64,000 nucleotides of DNA from Hemibagrus wyckioides (Eukaryota > Chordata > Actinopteri > Siluriformes > Bagridae). Made by a program: the position numbers and the translations under genes. Under the pieces are notes generated by a model. That model was not told the DNA's origin. It searched no databases and saw only the letters and a list, made by a program, of their open reading frames with translations. Shown here in pieces: positions 11,650-21,249 of the stretch (its first letter is position 1; the number at the start of each line of letters is the position of its first letter). The stretch covers positions 10,363,501 to 10,427,500 of the forward strand of contig NC_080719.1 in the NCBI RefSeq assembly GCF_019097595.1, read 5' to 3'.

Positions 11650-12124
11650 GTTGTTGACTCCTCCACTCCAGTCCTCTCACAGCATCACTGTTACAGTTGC
11701 AATCCCTTGTATCACATTAATCAAACCTATCAAACTGCACCACGCTCCCTCCAATCTACTAGCACTGCTCGACTGGTCCCACCATCTCTCAGGGTAAAGG
11801 GTAGGTATACGTCAAGACCCTTTTCTGTTCTGCCACCGAGGTGGTGGAACAAACTTCCCCTAGATGTCCGAACAGCCGAGTCATTGACTGTCTTCAAATA
11901 ACAGATGAAGACCTACCTCATCCTGAAACACTTAAATAAGCTCTTATTTTCCCTGTTTGCTTTATGTATTATTTTGTGTATTTTTTTTAAATCCTCCCAT
12001 CCTAGGCTGATGGCATCCTGTTGAACCACTGGTAATGGATTCTGGTGAGAGACTTTGAAGCATTTTGTACGTCGCTCTGGAAAAGAGCATCTGCCAAATG
12101 ACAGAAATGTAAAAGTAAATGTAA
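11650..12124 (+). pseudogene. L2-like LINE 3' end relic (RT C-terminus and tail)
   Basis: About 11794-11898 encodes SRPFSVLPPRWWNKLPLDVR, the pattern seen near the C-terminus of fish L2/CR1-group LINE ORF2 proteins (family usually ...FSVxAPxxWNxLPxxxR). After an in-frame stop the homology continues as MKTYLILKHLNKLLF. The 3' end (12060-12124) has CGTCGCTCTGGAAAAGAGCA, then CTGCCAAATGACAG and AAATGTAAA-type repeats. The remaining upstream part is frameshifted. The protein segment is matched by a second relic on the minus strand at 53900-54125. The 3' tail is shared with SINE family B. Only the 3' end survives, as expected for 5'-truncated insertions. Confidence 0.7.
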
Positions 12125-13493
12125 ACCTATGCTATTGTCCTTAGGTCTATGATGCTGTTGAACAAATTAAGCACTATGGTTTTTGTTTCTATTTCACCTT
12201 TGTTACTTCTGTAGAGTTATCAGAGCTCTCCCATGAGTTTCACATATATAAAAGTTATATAATAACTTTTGCATATATTACACTAAAATTGAACAGCTGC
12301 ACTTTTTTATTATTAAAACTCATACATTTCTGCCATTGATCTGTATTCATATAGTATATTTTCTTTATATTTTTTCCCTTTCCTACATGTAGAGTGAAAC
12401 TATATTTTCATTGTAATTCTTTCCTTAGTCTATTTTTGTTCTATTTTTATGAAAGGGAAATTCAGGGGGGGGGGGATGTGTATGATTGCGTATTTGAGCA
12501 ATAATAATTGATTTTGTATTTGGATAATCCTATGCCATCTTCCTAGTGGTCGCTTTTAGATGACTGTCAAAGCATCTTTGGGAAAACTGTGAGTGAAATA
12601 ACTGTATTTCACACAGAGGGAAATTGAATGAATGTGAGAATATCAACAGAGTTCCAAATGATTAGTTAAGAAAAAGCTTAAATTTCACACCAGGGCAAGA
12701 AGTCAAGTGAATGTATAATTAATTATAGGTCACAACATAGCAGGATGATGAACTCGATGATGTAAATTTCATGAGCAGAGTGTTCTTTTGCACTCAATAT
12801 AAAATGATTAAAATTGTTTACATGTTTAAAATGTTAAACGTCAAACATACTTTTCACTAGTGTTTGGAAGACATTTAACAAGGAGGCCATCTGGACAGCA
12901 AACGAACAAAGTTCAACTGATACCGATTTCTAAGGTCAAACCTGAGAATGGGAAAAATGCAAGGTAAAAAATGATCAGGATGGAGAAGGAAACAAAAACT
13001 CTTTTTTTTCTTTTTTCCGAAATGTCTTTCATTTAGTCCAAATGATCATCTTATCTTGCTTTTTCAGCTGTAAGTACTCTGACTCTGAATTATGGAGCAT
13101 ATTGACTTACAGATTGCTGGATCCAAATCTGGTCTCAATCCAAATGTGGCTCCTCTTGCTGTAAAAGCCTTATGCAAGCTTAGTGAGCTGAGTGGATTAT
13201 TCGATGATGACATTAATAGCCAGCCACGTTGTCCAGCATGTAAACATGCACATACATGTCCAAGCTTTAAAATTCAGCAGAACACCACCTGTGATGTGAG
13301 ATAAACAAAGCTATGAAATTCACACGACAGTAATAACATTACATATTGTATTAATGATTAGATTAAGTGTTAACTTAAAACCAGCAGGATTTGGAAGCAG
13401 AAGTATTTTTCTTTCAGTCTTCCTAGCAGTAATGTATTATTAGAATAAACGAATAGCTCCATTTTCTCTCAATCTCAGTCTATCCCTCTCTCT
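12125..13493. other. Unique sequence; G11 run
   Basis: Contains an 11-G homopolymer at 12465-12475. The open stretch 13092-13304 has a Cys/His-containing segment (CPACKHAHTCPSF) preceded by a CTTACAG acceptor-like site, but I recognise no family and would not call it an exon on this alone. Confidence 0.35.
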
Positions 13494-13495
13494 AA

Positions 13496-13552
<57 letters not shown>

Positions 13553-13556
13553 TATA
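13494..13556. repeat. (CA)n-(TA)n compound microsatellite
   Basis: A CA array passes directly into a TA array with a late CATATATA interruption. Confidence 0.95.
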
Positions 13557-14289
13557 AATTTTGGTTGCAACGATAATACTGCAGGTCGGTGATAACCATG
13601 TCTGCATACACTCAGTGGGGTGACTGTGACGATGGCTGTATTTTAATTTGTCTACTTAATAAGAAGCTTTTGTTCTCAGCAGAGCTTATATCAGTACAAA
13701 AAATGAGTCACTGCTGAGAAGCAATGTGGCGATGTGAGGCGTCAATGCTCATTATGCTACTGCTTTGTTGGATGTTAATTCTTCTGAAGATTTCTTTGCT
13801 TTTTTTTGCAAGTTAAATGGGTTTCACCATTTAGTTCATAGCAGTATGGTCCTTCTGTTGTCTGGGAATGGACACAGCTCAATTCTGTAGTGAATTTGTA
13901 TGCAACATGTAATCAGGGTGGCATAATTTACATAAGGTAATGTTCTGAGGCCTCAACGAGTTGGGATGGCATATAAATATAAATTAGTTGTATTTACTGA
14001 AGTAAGTAACGGCTGTGATTTGTAATCATTTTTTGTAATATTAAAGCAGCTCTGCATAGACTAATGCATAGACTGTAATGGACAATGTTGTGGGGTAATA
14101 TACAAAACTGTGGCTGAAAAAAGATAAAATGCAAAACACTGTCTTAGGATGTATGTGGAAAACAAATGGAACACAGTTTTTTAAGTGGCACAGTTTAAAA
14201 GAAAAATCTAAAAGTCTTTTTCTTTCTGCCATGGGTACACGAGTAGAAAAGATTCTTGAACATTAAAGGAGCTGCAGGAATATTCGAAT
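13557..14289. other. Unique sequence
   Basis: No coding or repeat signature recognised. Moderately complex sequence around 13700-13800 could be regulatory, but nothing in it is diagnostic. Confidence 0.35.
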
Positions 14290-14960
14290 AGTACTGATTA
14301 CTCTCTGCATGTGACAACAATCTCTCTTGTTCTTCAGATGTCTGGGTTATTGGGTAGGGTGGCTAGACGAAAGCCCCTTTTCACAAAAAGGTTCCAAAAG
14401 GTAAGGTACATGTTCTGCAAAAAGAAGCACATTACCATTCACATTATCAAGGTGAAGGGAATCATGAAAAGCTACAAATACCATTTGATTTTAGTGCAAA
14501 ACCTTCAGGTGTCTGCAAGTTCGAGAAGATGAAAAGTAATTTTTTCCTTTTAGTGTGAAAATGACCCAGAGCATATATCTAAATCATTAAAGGATTGGCT
14601 TAACTTAAAGACTATCAATGACCAGACCTGACTCCAATTAATATTCTGTGTGACAACTTCAACAGGCTGTGCACAAGGAGATGCCCTTACAACTGATGGC
14701 TGTAGAATTGTTTTTGCATGAAAAGGTAAAAAAATATTACTAAATTAAGTTGCACTATGCTTATTAACTGCAAAAAAAGGTTACTGTAATTCAATCAAAG
14801 AGTGCTTCAACAGAGTATTAGTCTAGGGGTATGCACACTTATGCAACTAGATTATTATAGGTTTCCCTAAAAAATGTTTTGATTGTTTTTCACTAATATG
14901 TTGCAATTTCTCATTGAGAGTCAAAAAAGTTCTGACATAATTTTCCATTACACAAACCTG
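14290..14960 (+). pseudogene. Decayed Tc1-like transposase, C-terminal half
   Basis: The order of remnants follows a Tc1/mariner transposase and 3' end. There is a core segment with RVARRKPLFTKR (about 14357-14392), then ENDPEHISKSLKDWLN (about 14556-14604), which carries the Asp of the second catalytic position in an N-D-P context. Next comes a segment equivalent to the linker before DLNPIE, which is disrupted. The 3' UTR block CTTCAACAGAGTATTAGTCT and GGGTATGCACACTTATGCAA is as in Tc1-like fish elements. Stops and frameshifts interrupt every part, and the third catalytic Glu motif is not readable. I could not find clean terminal inverted repeats. It is an inactive fossil. Confidence 0.65.
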
Positions 14961-15749
14961 CCAGTTTAGCATGGATGAATTTATAGAGTTTGTAACAAAT
15001 TTGTAATGTTTATTTATACAAGTAAAATCCGAATATGTTATGTATGCATAATTTGATTTTGCAGATAATTCAGGTGATTTTCATGGTTTCTTGTTTCAAT
15101 ATATGAAAATCACTTGCATGTAGACCATACAACTAAAGTTACCTGTTTGTCTTGAACAAAACTGGCATTTTCAATAATGTCTAGACCGCTGCCTTTAAAC
15201 ACAAGGACTGAGGGAAAGTATACTAATATGATGAGTTTATAGTATAGCTATATCAAGTATTGTTACATAAATAGTCTGTTGAGCTCTGAGTGTTTATTGT
15301 GCTTTTAACTTAAAGCAGTCCTGTTATACAAAAACAATAGGATATACACTTTTTGTCATGCTTATAATTAGACTGAGATGTAAATTTAAATAGTGACAAT
15401 GTGACAGTTTTGTTCATTTGATGCATTCACATGTAAAGAAGATCCCCATGCATGGTTTGAAGGAGCTGACTGAGCACTTATCTGTTATGCTTCATAACTT
15501 AATTTATATGTAAAAAATTCAATCTTAACAATGCCTCCAAACAATGCCTCCAATTTCCTCCAGTTTCCTTCAGGAAAGACATTAAAAATATTATTTATAT
15601 AAAATTTATATAGATTTTAATTAATTATATAAATGTACATAAAATATTTTTTCTGGTCTTTAAATGGAGGATAATATTGATGAATGTGTTTAATATTGGC
15701 CTTGATTGTTATTCCATATGTTTTTAATGTATTAACAGATTCACATTTA
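14961..15749. other. Unique AT-rich sequence
   Basis: There is a local direct repeat of 'ACAATGCCTCCAA' at about 15528-15552. Nothing else was recognised. Confidence 0.35.
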
Positions 15750-15885
15750 TGGCATTTGGCATATGTAGAGCAACATTTGACATTACATTTTATCTCCTTT
15801 TTATACAACTAAGCAACTGAAGGTTAATGGCCCAGCAGTGGCAGCTTGGTTGACTTAGGATTCAAACTCACAACCTGCTCCTTGA
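15750..15885 (-). mobile_element. SINE family B copy
   Basis: Begins with TGGCATTTGGCATATGTAGA, the reverse of the L2-type tail. It continues with ATACAACTAAGCAACTGAAG, CCCAGCAGTGGCAGC and AGGATTCAAACTCACAACC, the last being the reverse complement of the tRNA-like B-box region. It sits at the left edge of the unclassified repeat described next, splitting its left end. Confidence 0.65.
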
Positions 15886-16160
15886 AAATACTCTCGAGTT
15901 CAAGTACACCTATGTTTTAGGCAAATTCTGTCCAATATATGTAATTCTCTCCCCAGCTTGTGAACTACTTGGATACATCCACAGCTCTTAACATCTGTGT
16001 GTACAGTATCAGTGTTAAATCCTCACTGTACATGCTTAACTCAACCCTGACTATGGCACTAAGAATGTAACTTGCTGTTTCCAAACAAAACACACTTCTT
16101 GTGTTCCTTGTTGTAATCATCCATTTTATCCAATTATAAATTTTAATCATCCATTTTTGT
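15886..16160. repeat. Unclassified repeat U, copy 1
   Basis: Shares long near-identical blocks with 18400-18665, including GTTAAATCCTCACTG, TATGGCACTAAGAATGTAAC and TTGCTGTTTCC[A/G]. A further common stretch, TTTTTAATGTATTAACAGAT, lies before the SINE insertion (15720-15739). Minus-strand translation gives similar short peptides in both copies (for example CLETASYILSAI), so it may be decayed coding sequence. I do not recognise the family. Confidence 0.6.
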
Positions 16161-16246
16161 TAAGATAAGGCAGAACTTTATTAATCCGGAATGAAATTCT
16201 TTTGCCAGAGATTGATTTAGATTACACAAAATAAAAACATTTAAAT

Positions 16247-16249
<3 letters not shown>

Positions 16250-16280
<31 letters not shown>
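16250..16280. repeat. (TA)n array, left of a Tc1-like insertion
   Basis: TA dinucleotides abut the left inverted repeat at 16281. TA is the Tc1/mariner target. Confidence 0.9.
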
Positions 16281-16285
<5 letters not shown>

Positions 16286-16839
16286 TACCAGTCAAAAGTT
16301 TGGACACACCTTTTAATTCAATGTTTTTTGTTTAGGGATTTATTTTCTACATTCTAGAACAATACTGGAGATTTCAAAACTATGAAATAACACACATGGA
16401 CTTAAGTAATCCATATGTAATGACAACAAAAAACAGTCAGTTGTTATTTTAAGACACGAAGGTCAGGTGTTCTGGAATAGTTCTTGCAAGAACAGTATTG
16501 TCAAGTGCATTTGCAAAACCCATCAAGCACCATGATGAAACTGGCTCACATGAAGACCATCCCAGGAAAGCAAGACCAAAACTGACCTCTGCTGCAGAGA
16601 AGAAGTTCATTTAGAGTGACCAGCCTCAGAAATCACCAATTAACAGCACCTCAGATTAGAGCCGTTATGAAGGCTTTACAGAGCATCAGTAGCAGACATA
16701 TCTCAATATCAACTGTTCAAAGGACATTATTGTGTATTTCAGCCGCCTTCAGCATTGTTTTACGATGTAGAAAAAGAAATAAACATCAGAAAAGACCATG
16801 GAATTAGAAGGTGTGTCCAAACTTTTGACTGGTAGTGTA
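16281..16839 (+). mobile_element. Internally deleted Tc1-like transposon with 40-bp TIRs
   Basis: The left end starts TACACTACCAGTCAAAAGTT (16281) and the right end finishes AACTTTTGACTGGTAGTGTA (16839). The 40-bp arms are inverted with about two mismatches. The interior keeps only the N-terminal, DNA-binding part of a Tc1-like transposase. HPRKARPKLTSAAEKKFI is readable before 16615, and after a one-base frameshift the next segment starts TSLRNHQLTAPQIRAV and includes SSRHISISTVQRTLL, the second helix-turn-helix. The DDE catalytic domain is absent. At 559 bp versus about 1.6 kb for a full element, it is a deletion derivative that could move only in trans. Confidence 0.85.
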
Positions 16840-16858
16840 TATATATATATATATATAT
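16840..16858. repeat. (TA)n array, right of the Tc1-like insertion
   Basis: Continuation of the TA array that received the element. Confidence 0.9.
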
Positions 16859-16859
16859 T

Positions 16860-17463
16860 TTCCAGTCTTTAAACAAGTCTCTTATTTATGGTTAAACAAA
16901 TGCTGGTCATATATTGCATGATTTCAGACCAACTGAATATTTTTACATTACACTTAGACTTTGCTAAATTACCCCAAGTCCGTTTATCACTCTTATAAGT
17001 GATCCATCTGGTTCTGTATGATTTACTGTAAAATAAATATAACACAAACACAAATGATTGTTGTTCCTAAACTGGTAACAGTATCTCCTATTCCACTGAT
17101 GAACTCCTTCCCGATCAGATAGATCTCCCCTGTAAACCTATGGTTTTGAGTTTCCTAGAAGATTGTTGTTTCACCTGGGTCAGATATGATATGAAGCTTC
17201 AGTGCTTTGGATTAATAGTTTTCATTTCATAATCGTGTGACTTGCATCTCTAATCAAATTCAGGTCGCATGTCTGGAGGAGGAGAAGGTGCAACCTGCAT
17301 GCTCGGGAACATCTGTCAATGCTCTGATACTGACAGGGAGAGCTGTCATAGAAGGTTTATCTTGTGGAGAGAGAAAGGGAACAGGAGCTACAGCAGACAG
17401 GAAGTGAAAATCAGTGGTGACATGAGGAAGATAAATCACATTGCTCTGCATATAGAGAGAAAA
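16860..17463. other. Unique sequence
   Basis: Nothing recognisable. The open stretches on both strands at 17260-17493 have no family signature. Confidence 0.35.
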
Positions 17464-17542
17464 CTCAGTCATGGTAGAAACATGATGTCATGACTGAGCA
17501 TTTATGCTCAGTCATATGAATTAAGCATATGAATTCATATGC
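17464..17542. repeat. Cluster of nested palindromes
   Basis: CTCAGTCATG (17464-17473) is inverted at 17489-17498. ATGACTGAGCAT (17490-17501) pairs perfectly with 17504-17515 across a 2-nt loop. GCATATGAATTCATATGC (17525-17542) is a perfect 18-bp palindrome. Three exact palindromic relationships in 79 bp are more than chance would give. Confidence 0.85.
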
Positions 17543-17945
17543 AGCAAAGATGTAAAGGTGTGTGCCAGGGTTAGTTGTTATTGTTTGTCCATATAGCTTC
17601 ATTTGCATACAGATTTTTTTGGTATACAGCTTGTTTTTTCTGGCTCCTATACCAACTCCAAATTAGTTATACTTGTGTCTTTTGTCTGTATCACTTGTTT
17701 CTTTGTAATTAGTTTCATTATGTTGATTTTATTTGTGTACATGTGCCTGTGCCTGGGTCTCAGTATAAGCTTAAATCTTGTTTCTGTGCCTTGTATCCAT
17801 AGTCATAATTTTACCTTGTTTAAATGTAATATTTTGGTATTTCATGGTTTGCATCTTTACCCAACAGTTTGGATTTTTTCTTGTTCAGCTGGACTTTGAC
17901 AACTGCTATTGACAATGTTTCTTATAACCCTTTAAATAAAAGGCA
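17543..17945. other. T-rich segment, possibly LTR or transposon debris
   Basis: The T-rich, TTTGTCTG/CTTGTTT-type composition at 17570-17890 is like the ends of several fish retroelements. I see neither matching ends nor a duplicate, so it is left unassigned. Confidence 0.25.
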
Positions 17946-18813
17946 TATACAGACAGGTGGCAAATTAAATGAAAAGCTGGTGGTTCTTTTATGCTGTGGA
18001 AGATATTTGACTGTCTGACTTTGCAGCCACTTGTCTCCTCAAAGGGAAGTGTCTCTGCAAATCAGTACAAAAGTTATCCTTATCAGAATATCCTATGATG
18101 AAACATTTCTAACCTGATGGGAGTGGCCTTTTATAGGATCACCTTGCCATCACCCACAGGTCACAACGTCTCCTTTAGTGCTTTGATGAGGATGAAAATG
18201 ATCATAATACTATTTATAATTCTTATATTCTTATTCTTCATAATTCTTAGTCACCAAATTTGGATATCTCCCTACACACGGTGTTCATCCCACAAGTACA
18301 GTTCAAGAGACTTGGAGAATCTATGCCAAGGTGCATTGAAGCTGTTCTTTTGGCTTTCCAATGCTCATCAGTATTTTGTGTTTTTAATGTATTAACAGAT
18401 CATAATATAAATATACAGACAAATGTTACAGACAAAAGTTTTAAATTGCACCTCTTTTTGAGAAAACTTCCACCCAATATGTGTAATTCTTTCCCCAGTT
18501 TCTGAACCACTTAAGTCTGTAGATACATCTACAGGTCTGAACAGCAGCGTGTGCAATATACGTGTTAAATCCTCACTGCACAATTCTTAACACATCTCTG
18601 ATTATGGCACTAAGAATGTAACTTGCTGTTTCCAGACAAAACACACTTCTTGTTGTAATCATCTATTTAACCTTGTTATCAGTGAGCAGTACAAGATACT
18701 TGAAGAATCTATGCTCAGGTGTATTGTAGCTGTTCTTGTGGCTTTTCAAGGTTCATCAGTAAATTAAGATATGTTCTGTTGCCATTTGCTTTGATTTGTC
18801 ACCCGTCTGTATA
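17946..18813 (+). mobile_element. Degenerate Tc1-like transposon with duplicated 3' end
   Basis: The left end TATACAGACAGGTGGCAAAT (17946) is inverted at the right end, which finishes TGTCACCCGTCTGTATA (18813). The arms match at about 24 of 28 positions. The interior from 18010 to 18210 is nucleotide-recognisable Tc1-like transposase: a segment for SLCKSVQ-like, then GSG-LF at 18118-18130, the DDN-type second catalytic region destroyed, then a DEDENDHN-like stretch. The block with the DLNPIE motif is deleted at about 18210-18240. The transposase 3' part (GAATCTATGCCAAGGTGCAT block) occurs at 18296-18372 and again, diverged, at 18688-18761. Between them sits repeat U copy 2. No intact frame remains. 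Confidence 0.7.
18400..18665. repeat. Unclassified repeat U, copy 2
   Basis: The partner of 15886-16160, in the same orientation and about 80% alike by eye, lies between the two copies of the Tc1-like 3' end. The left flank TTTTTAATGTATTAACAGAT at 18383-18402 is also shared with 15720-15739. Confidence 0.6.
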
Positions 18814-19859
18814 TCAAAGTCAAGCTCTACGATGGCACAAGTGGTGTGGAATCCAATAAAATTCTAACTTTTCATGAACATTTATGAATTTCACACAGAA
18901 GTAGTTTGAAGTGGGATTTTTTCAGCAAACCAATGACACAAGAGTCTTTTAATGCATATTATAGCTATGTATAGAAAAGCACAAACGTAAAATCTCCTTT
19001 TTAATCCATGCTCAGAAATTGGCTAGAATATGAAAAAGAACTCAATTTTTCCTAACAGGAAATATGTAACCCTTGATGATTTGAACTGTAGCTAGATATG
19101 ATTTGTGGTCTGGGTCTAATCCAACAAACAATCCTCAACCTCCAGATGTGAGTATGTGTTCATGTGTAAATTGGAGTGGACACTCCATGTACCTACAGGG
19201 TCTATTTCCCTTTTGCATTGTTTCCAGCAATGCAGACACAGATGTTTTATAGCTCTAGAGAAAACTTCTGCCTGGGGAAACTATTGCTTCAGCCTAAATA
19301 TGCCTGTTGCTATTGGAAAATAAATATTTCATTTGGCCTAAACGGATTGCCCAGTTGTGGAATGAAATTAAAGAAGTGAGTAGATTTCCAGAAAGCTTCC
19401 GTGTATATATGGTTTATGTCTGGTTGCTCCATCAGTGTCATTCTGTTTTTTTTAAACCTAAATGTATTGGGGTAATAATGGGATGCAATCTGTCAAGACC
19501 TATGGGAAAATATGGATTAGATCTTTATATTGTTTAGTTCAGGATCCAAAATTGGTCCATCTTTTTTGGGGTTTTCAACCTATTGTTATTACCTTACACT
19601 TTCTTGTAGAGAAATGTAGAGTATATAATTTGTCCACTGAGAATTAGGACAATACACAATGGCTGTAGCCCAAATAGTGCTGTACTGGGTGAAAAGGTAA
19701 CATATTACATAAGACACGGGAATTGTTACAAGCTTTAATGTAATATGTAATTCACTATACACAGTTAGCCTCCCTCACATTCTAACCACAAAACCATTCT
19801 TGGGTACCTCTCGGGTATCTTCGGTGAAATAGCAGACCACTCTACTACTTTGTCAGATA
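18814..19859. other. Unique sequence
   Basis: No coding or repeat signature recognised. ORFs at 19176-19647 overlap each other in different frames and show no family. Confidence 0.35.
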
Positions 19860-19906
19860 GTTACCTGTATGATACACACTACCACATCTGTGTCTCTGCT
19901 GTTCCC

Positions 19907-20095
19907 TTTCAAGGGAACTCGACGCTGCGTCATGACTGACGCTATTGGAACACTTTATCGAGGAAGTTTGTCTGTAGCTCCATGTGCACACACGCCAATT
20001 CATTGGCTCAGATAGGACACGTGGCAGAGGAATACGCGCTAGCATGTCGATATAAGGGCATCTATTTCACATCTATTCAGATTTTTTTGTCTTCA
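19907..20095. repeat. DIRS left inverted terminal repeat
   Basis: Just before and at its start is the near-palindrome GTTCCCTTTCAAGGGAAC (19901-19918), then GACGCTGCGTCATGACTGAC. Its reverse complement, diverged, occupies 22540-22725. Confidence 0.85.
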
Positions 20096-20149
20096 GGAAG
20101 CACTCCGCTGTATGTGTGTCGATTATCTGTCCTCAGGTATGGCGTTTAA

Positions 20150-20640
20150 GAATTTTAAGAGGTGTGTGCATCCGTGTCCGCGTTTTATTATGTAGGATGA
20201 TACACATGCTATTTGCGTGGTTTGTTTGGGTGCAGAGCATGCCTGGTCGGCTCTCGAGATTCCCTCCTCGCAAACTCCGATCCCATTTGGCTTTGTTTAC
20301 TGGCCCGCTTCTGCGCTTTGGAGATAGAGTTAGCGGAAGCAGAACAAGGGATAGGTCTTTCCCTTTCTCTTGTCCACTCTCCTGACTCCAATGTCCACAT
20401 TTTGGCTCCAGGAGCTTGCACTGCAATTTCTTCCGACCCGGAAGTGGATATGATGAGAGGAATTTCTCCGTTGATTAGCCACCACAATCTGTGGCATTTG
20501 AGGAGATCCTCCATGTAATAACGCGTGCTGTGTGTAAGTTAAACTTTAAATTAAAAAATTTCAATTTAAATTTTAACAGGCTGGAGCAAGAAGCTAGCGC
20601 CATCCATTCTAAGCTTGATGACCACTTCCTGACTTTGGGC
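20150..20640 (+). pseudogene. DIRS gag relic
   Basis: From 20198 the frame reads DDTHAICVVCLGAEHAWSAL, the Cys-containing gag motif of fish DIRS elements (THxxCxxCLGxxHA). Further on, 20491-20640 encodes FEEILHVITRAVCKLNF and later AIHSKLDDHFLT, the later gag block that in relatives precedes the RT. The two blocks are in different frames with stops between them, and an A/T-rich insertion (about 20540-20578) disrupts the second. It is not translatable as one protein. Confidence 0.7.
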
Positions 20641-20649
20641 CACAGTGAG

Positions 20650-21240
20650 GCTCTTGACCTTGGGTCCCACTCTAGAGGCATGTCATCATTGCGGGACTCC
20701 TTCGACAGACGCCTCACTTTTGGGCAGGGGAGCGGTCTTGGACGGCTCCTTGGGAAGGCCCTCAAATCTTCTCATGGCACATAAATTGGCTGGAGATGAG
20801 GGCTGTGTTTCTAGCACTCCCACACCTCAGGGGCTTCCATGTGCTGGCAGACAGTACCACAGTGGTTGCTTATATCAACTGTCAGGGGGGTCTGTGTCAA
20901 GTTGGTGCAGCAGATCCTGCTCTGGGCAGAGACCACACTTCTTTTGCTGAAAGCAATTTTACTGTCAAGACAGGTGCTGAGGCCTGGGGAGTGGCAGCTC
21001 CACCCTCAGGTGGTGGAGACCGTCTGGCATATTTAAGGCTGAGTGGAAGTGGATCTGTTCACCTCCGAGGTGTCGACACACTGTCCGCTGTGGTACTCCC
21101 GCTCTCATCCAGCCCCTCTGGGCCTGGATGCTCTGGTACAGACCTGGCCAAGGCTGCGTCTGTATGCCTTTCCCCCGGTAGCTCTGCTCCCAGAAGTCCT
21201 AGACAGAGTGTGCTATGATGGGGTCCACCTTCTTCTAGTG
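20650..21240 (+). pseudogene. DIRS RT-end and RNase H relic
   Basis: About 20690-20770 retains TDASLLGRGAVLDG (the RNase H Asp region). Then 20775-20895 encodes WHINWLEMRAVFLALPHLRG and ADSTTVVAYINCQGG, the RNase H core with its conserved Glu and Asp positions. Frameshifts then move through KLVQQILLWAETTLLLLKA, a short deletion, RPGEWQLHPQVVETVW (about 20983-21030) and EVDLFTSEVSTHCPLW (from 21043). The rest reaches DGVHLLLVAPC and a stop at about 21250. The reverse-transcriptase fingers and palm, including YxDD, are absent. No functional product is possible. Confidence 0.75.
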
Positions 21241-21249
21241 GCTCCCTGC

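Noticed and set aside
13092..13304. Open frame with CPACKHAHTCPSF, like a zinc-binding knuckle
   Set aside because: Only one candidate acceptor, spacing of Cys and His fits no family I know, and surrounding DNA is unique. Kept as a note only.
17570..17890. T-rich segment resembling a solo LTR
   Set aside because: No TG...CA ends, no target duplication and no second copy in the window.
20209..20514. Minus-strand frames of about 100 codons over the DIRS gag
   Set aside because: Shadow frames of the GC-richer gag region. The plus-strand reading matches DIRS gag motifs.
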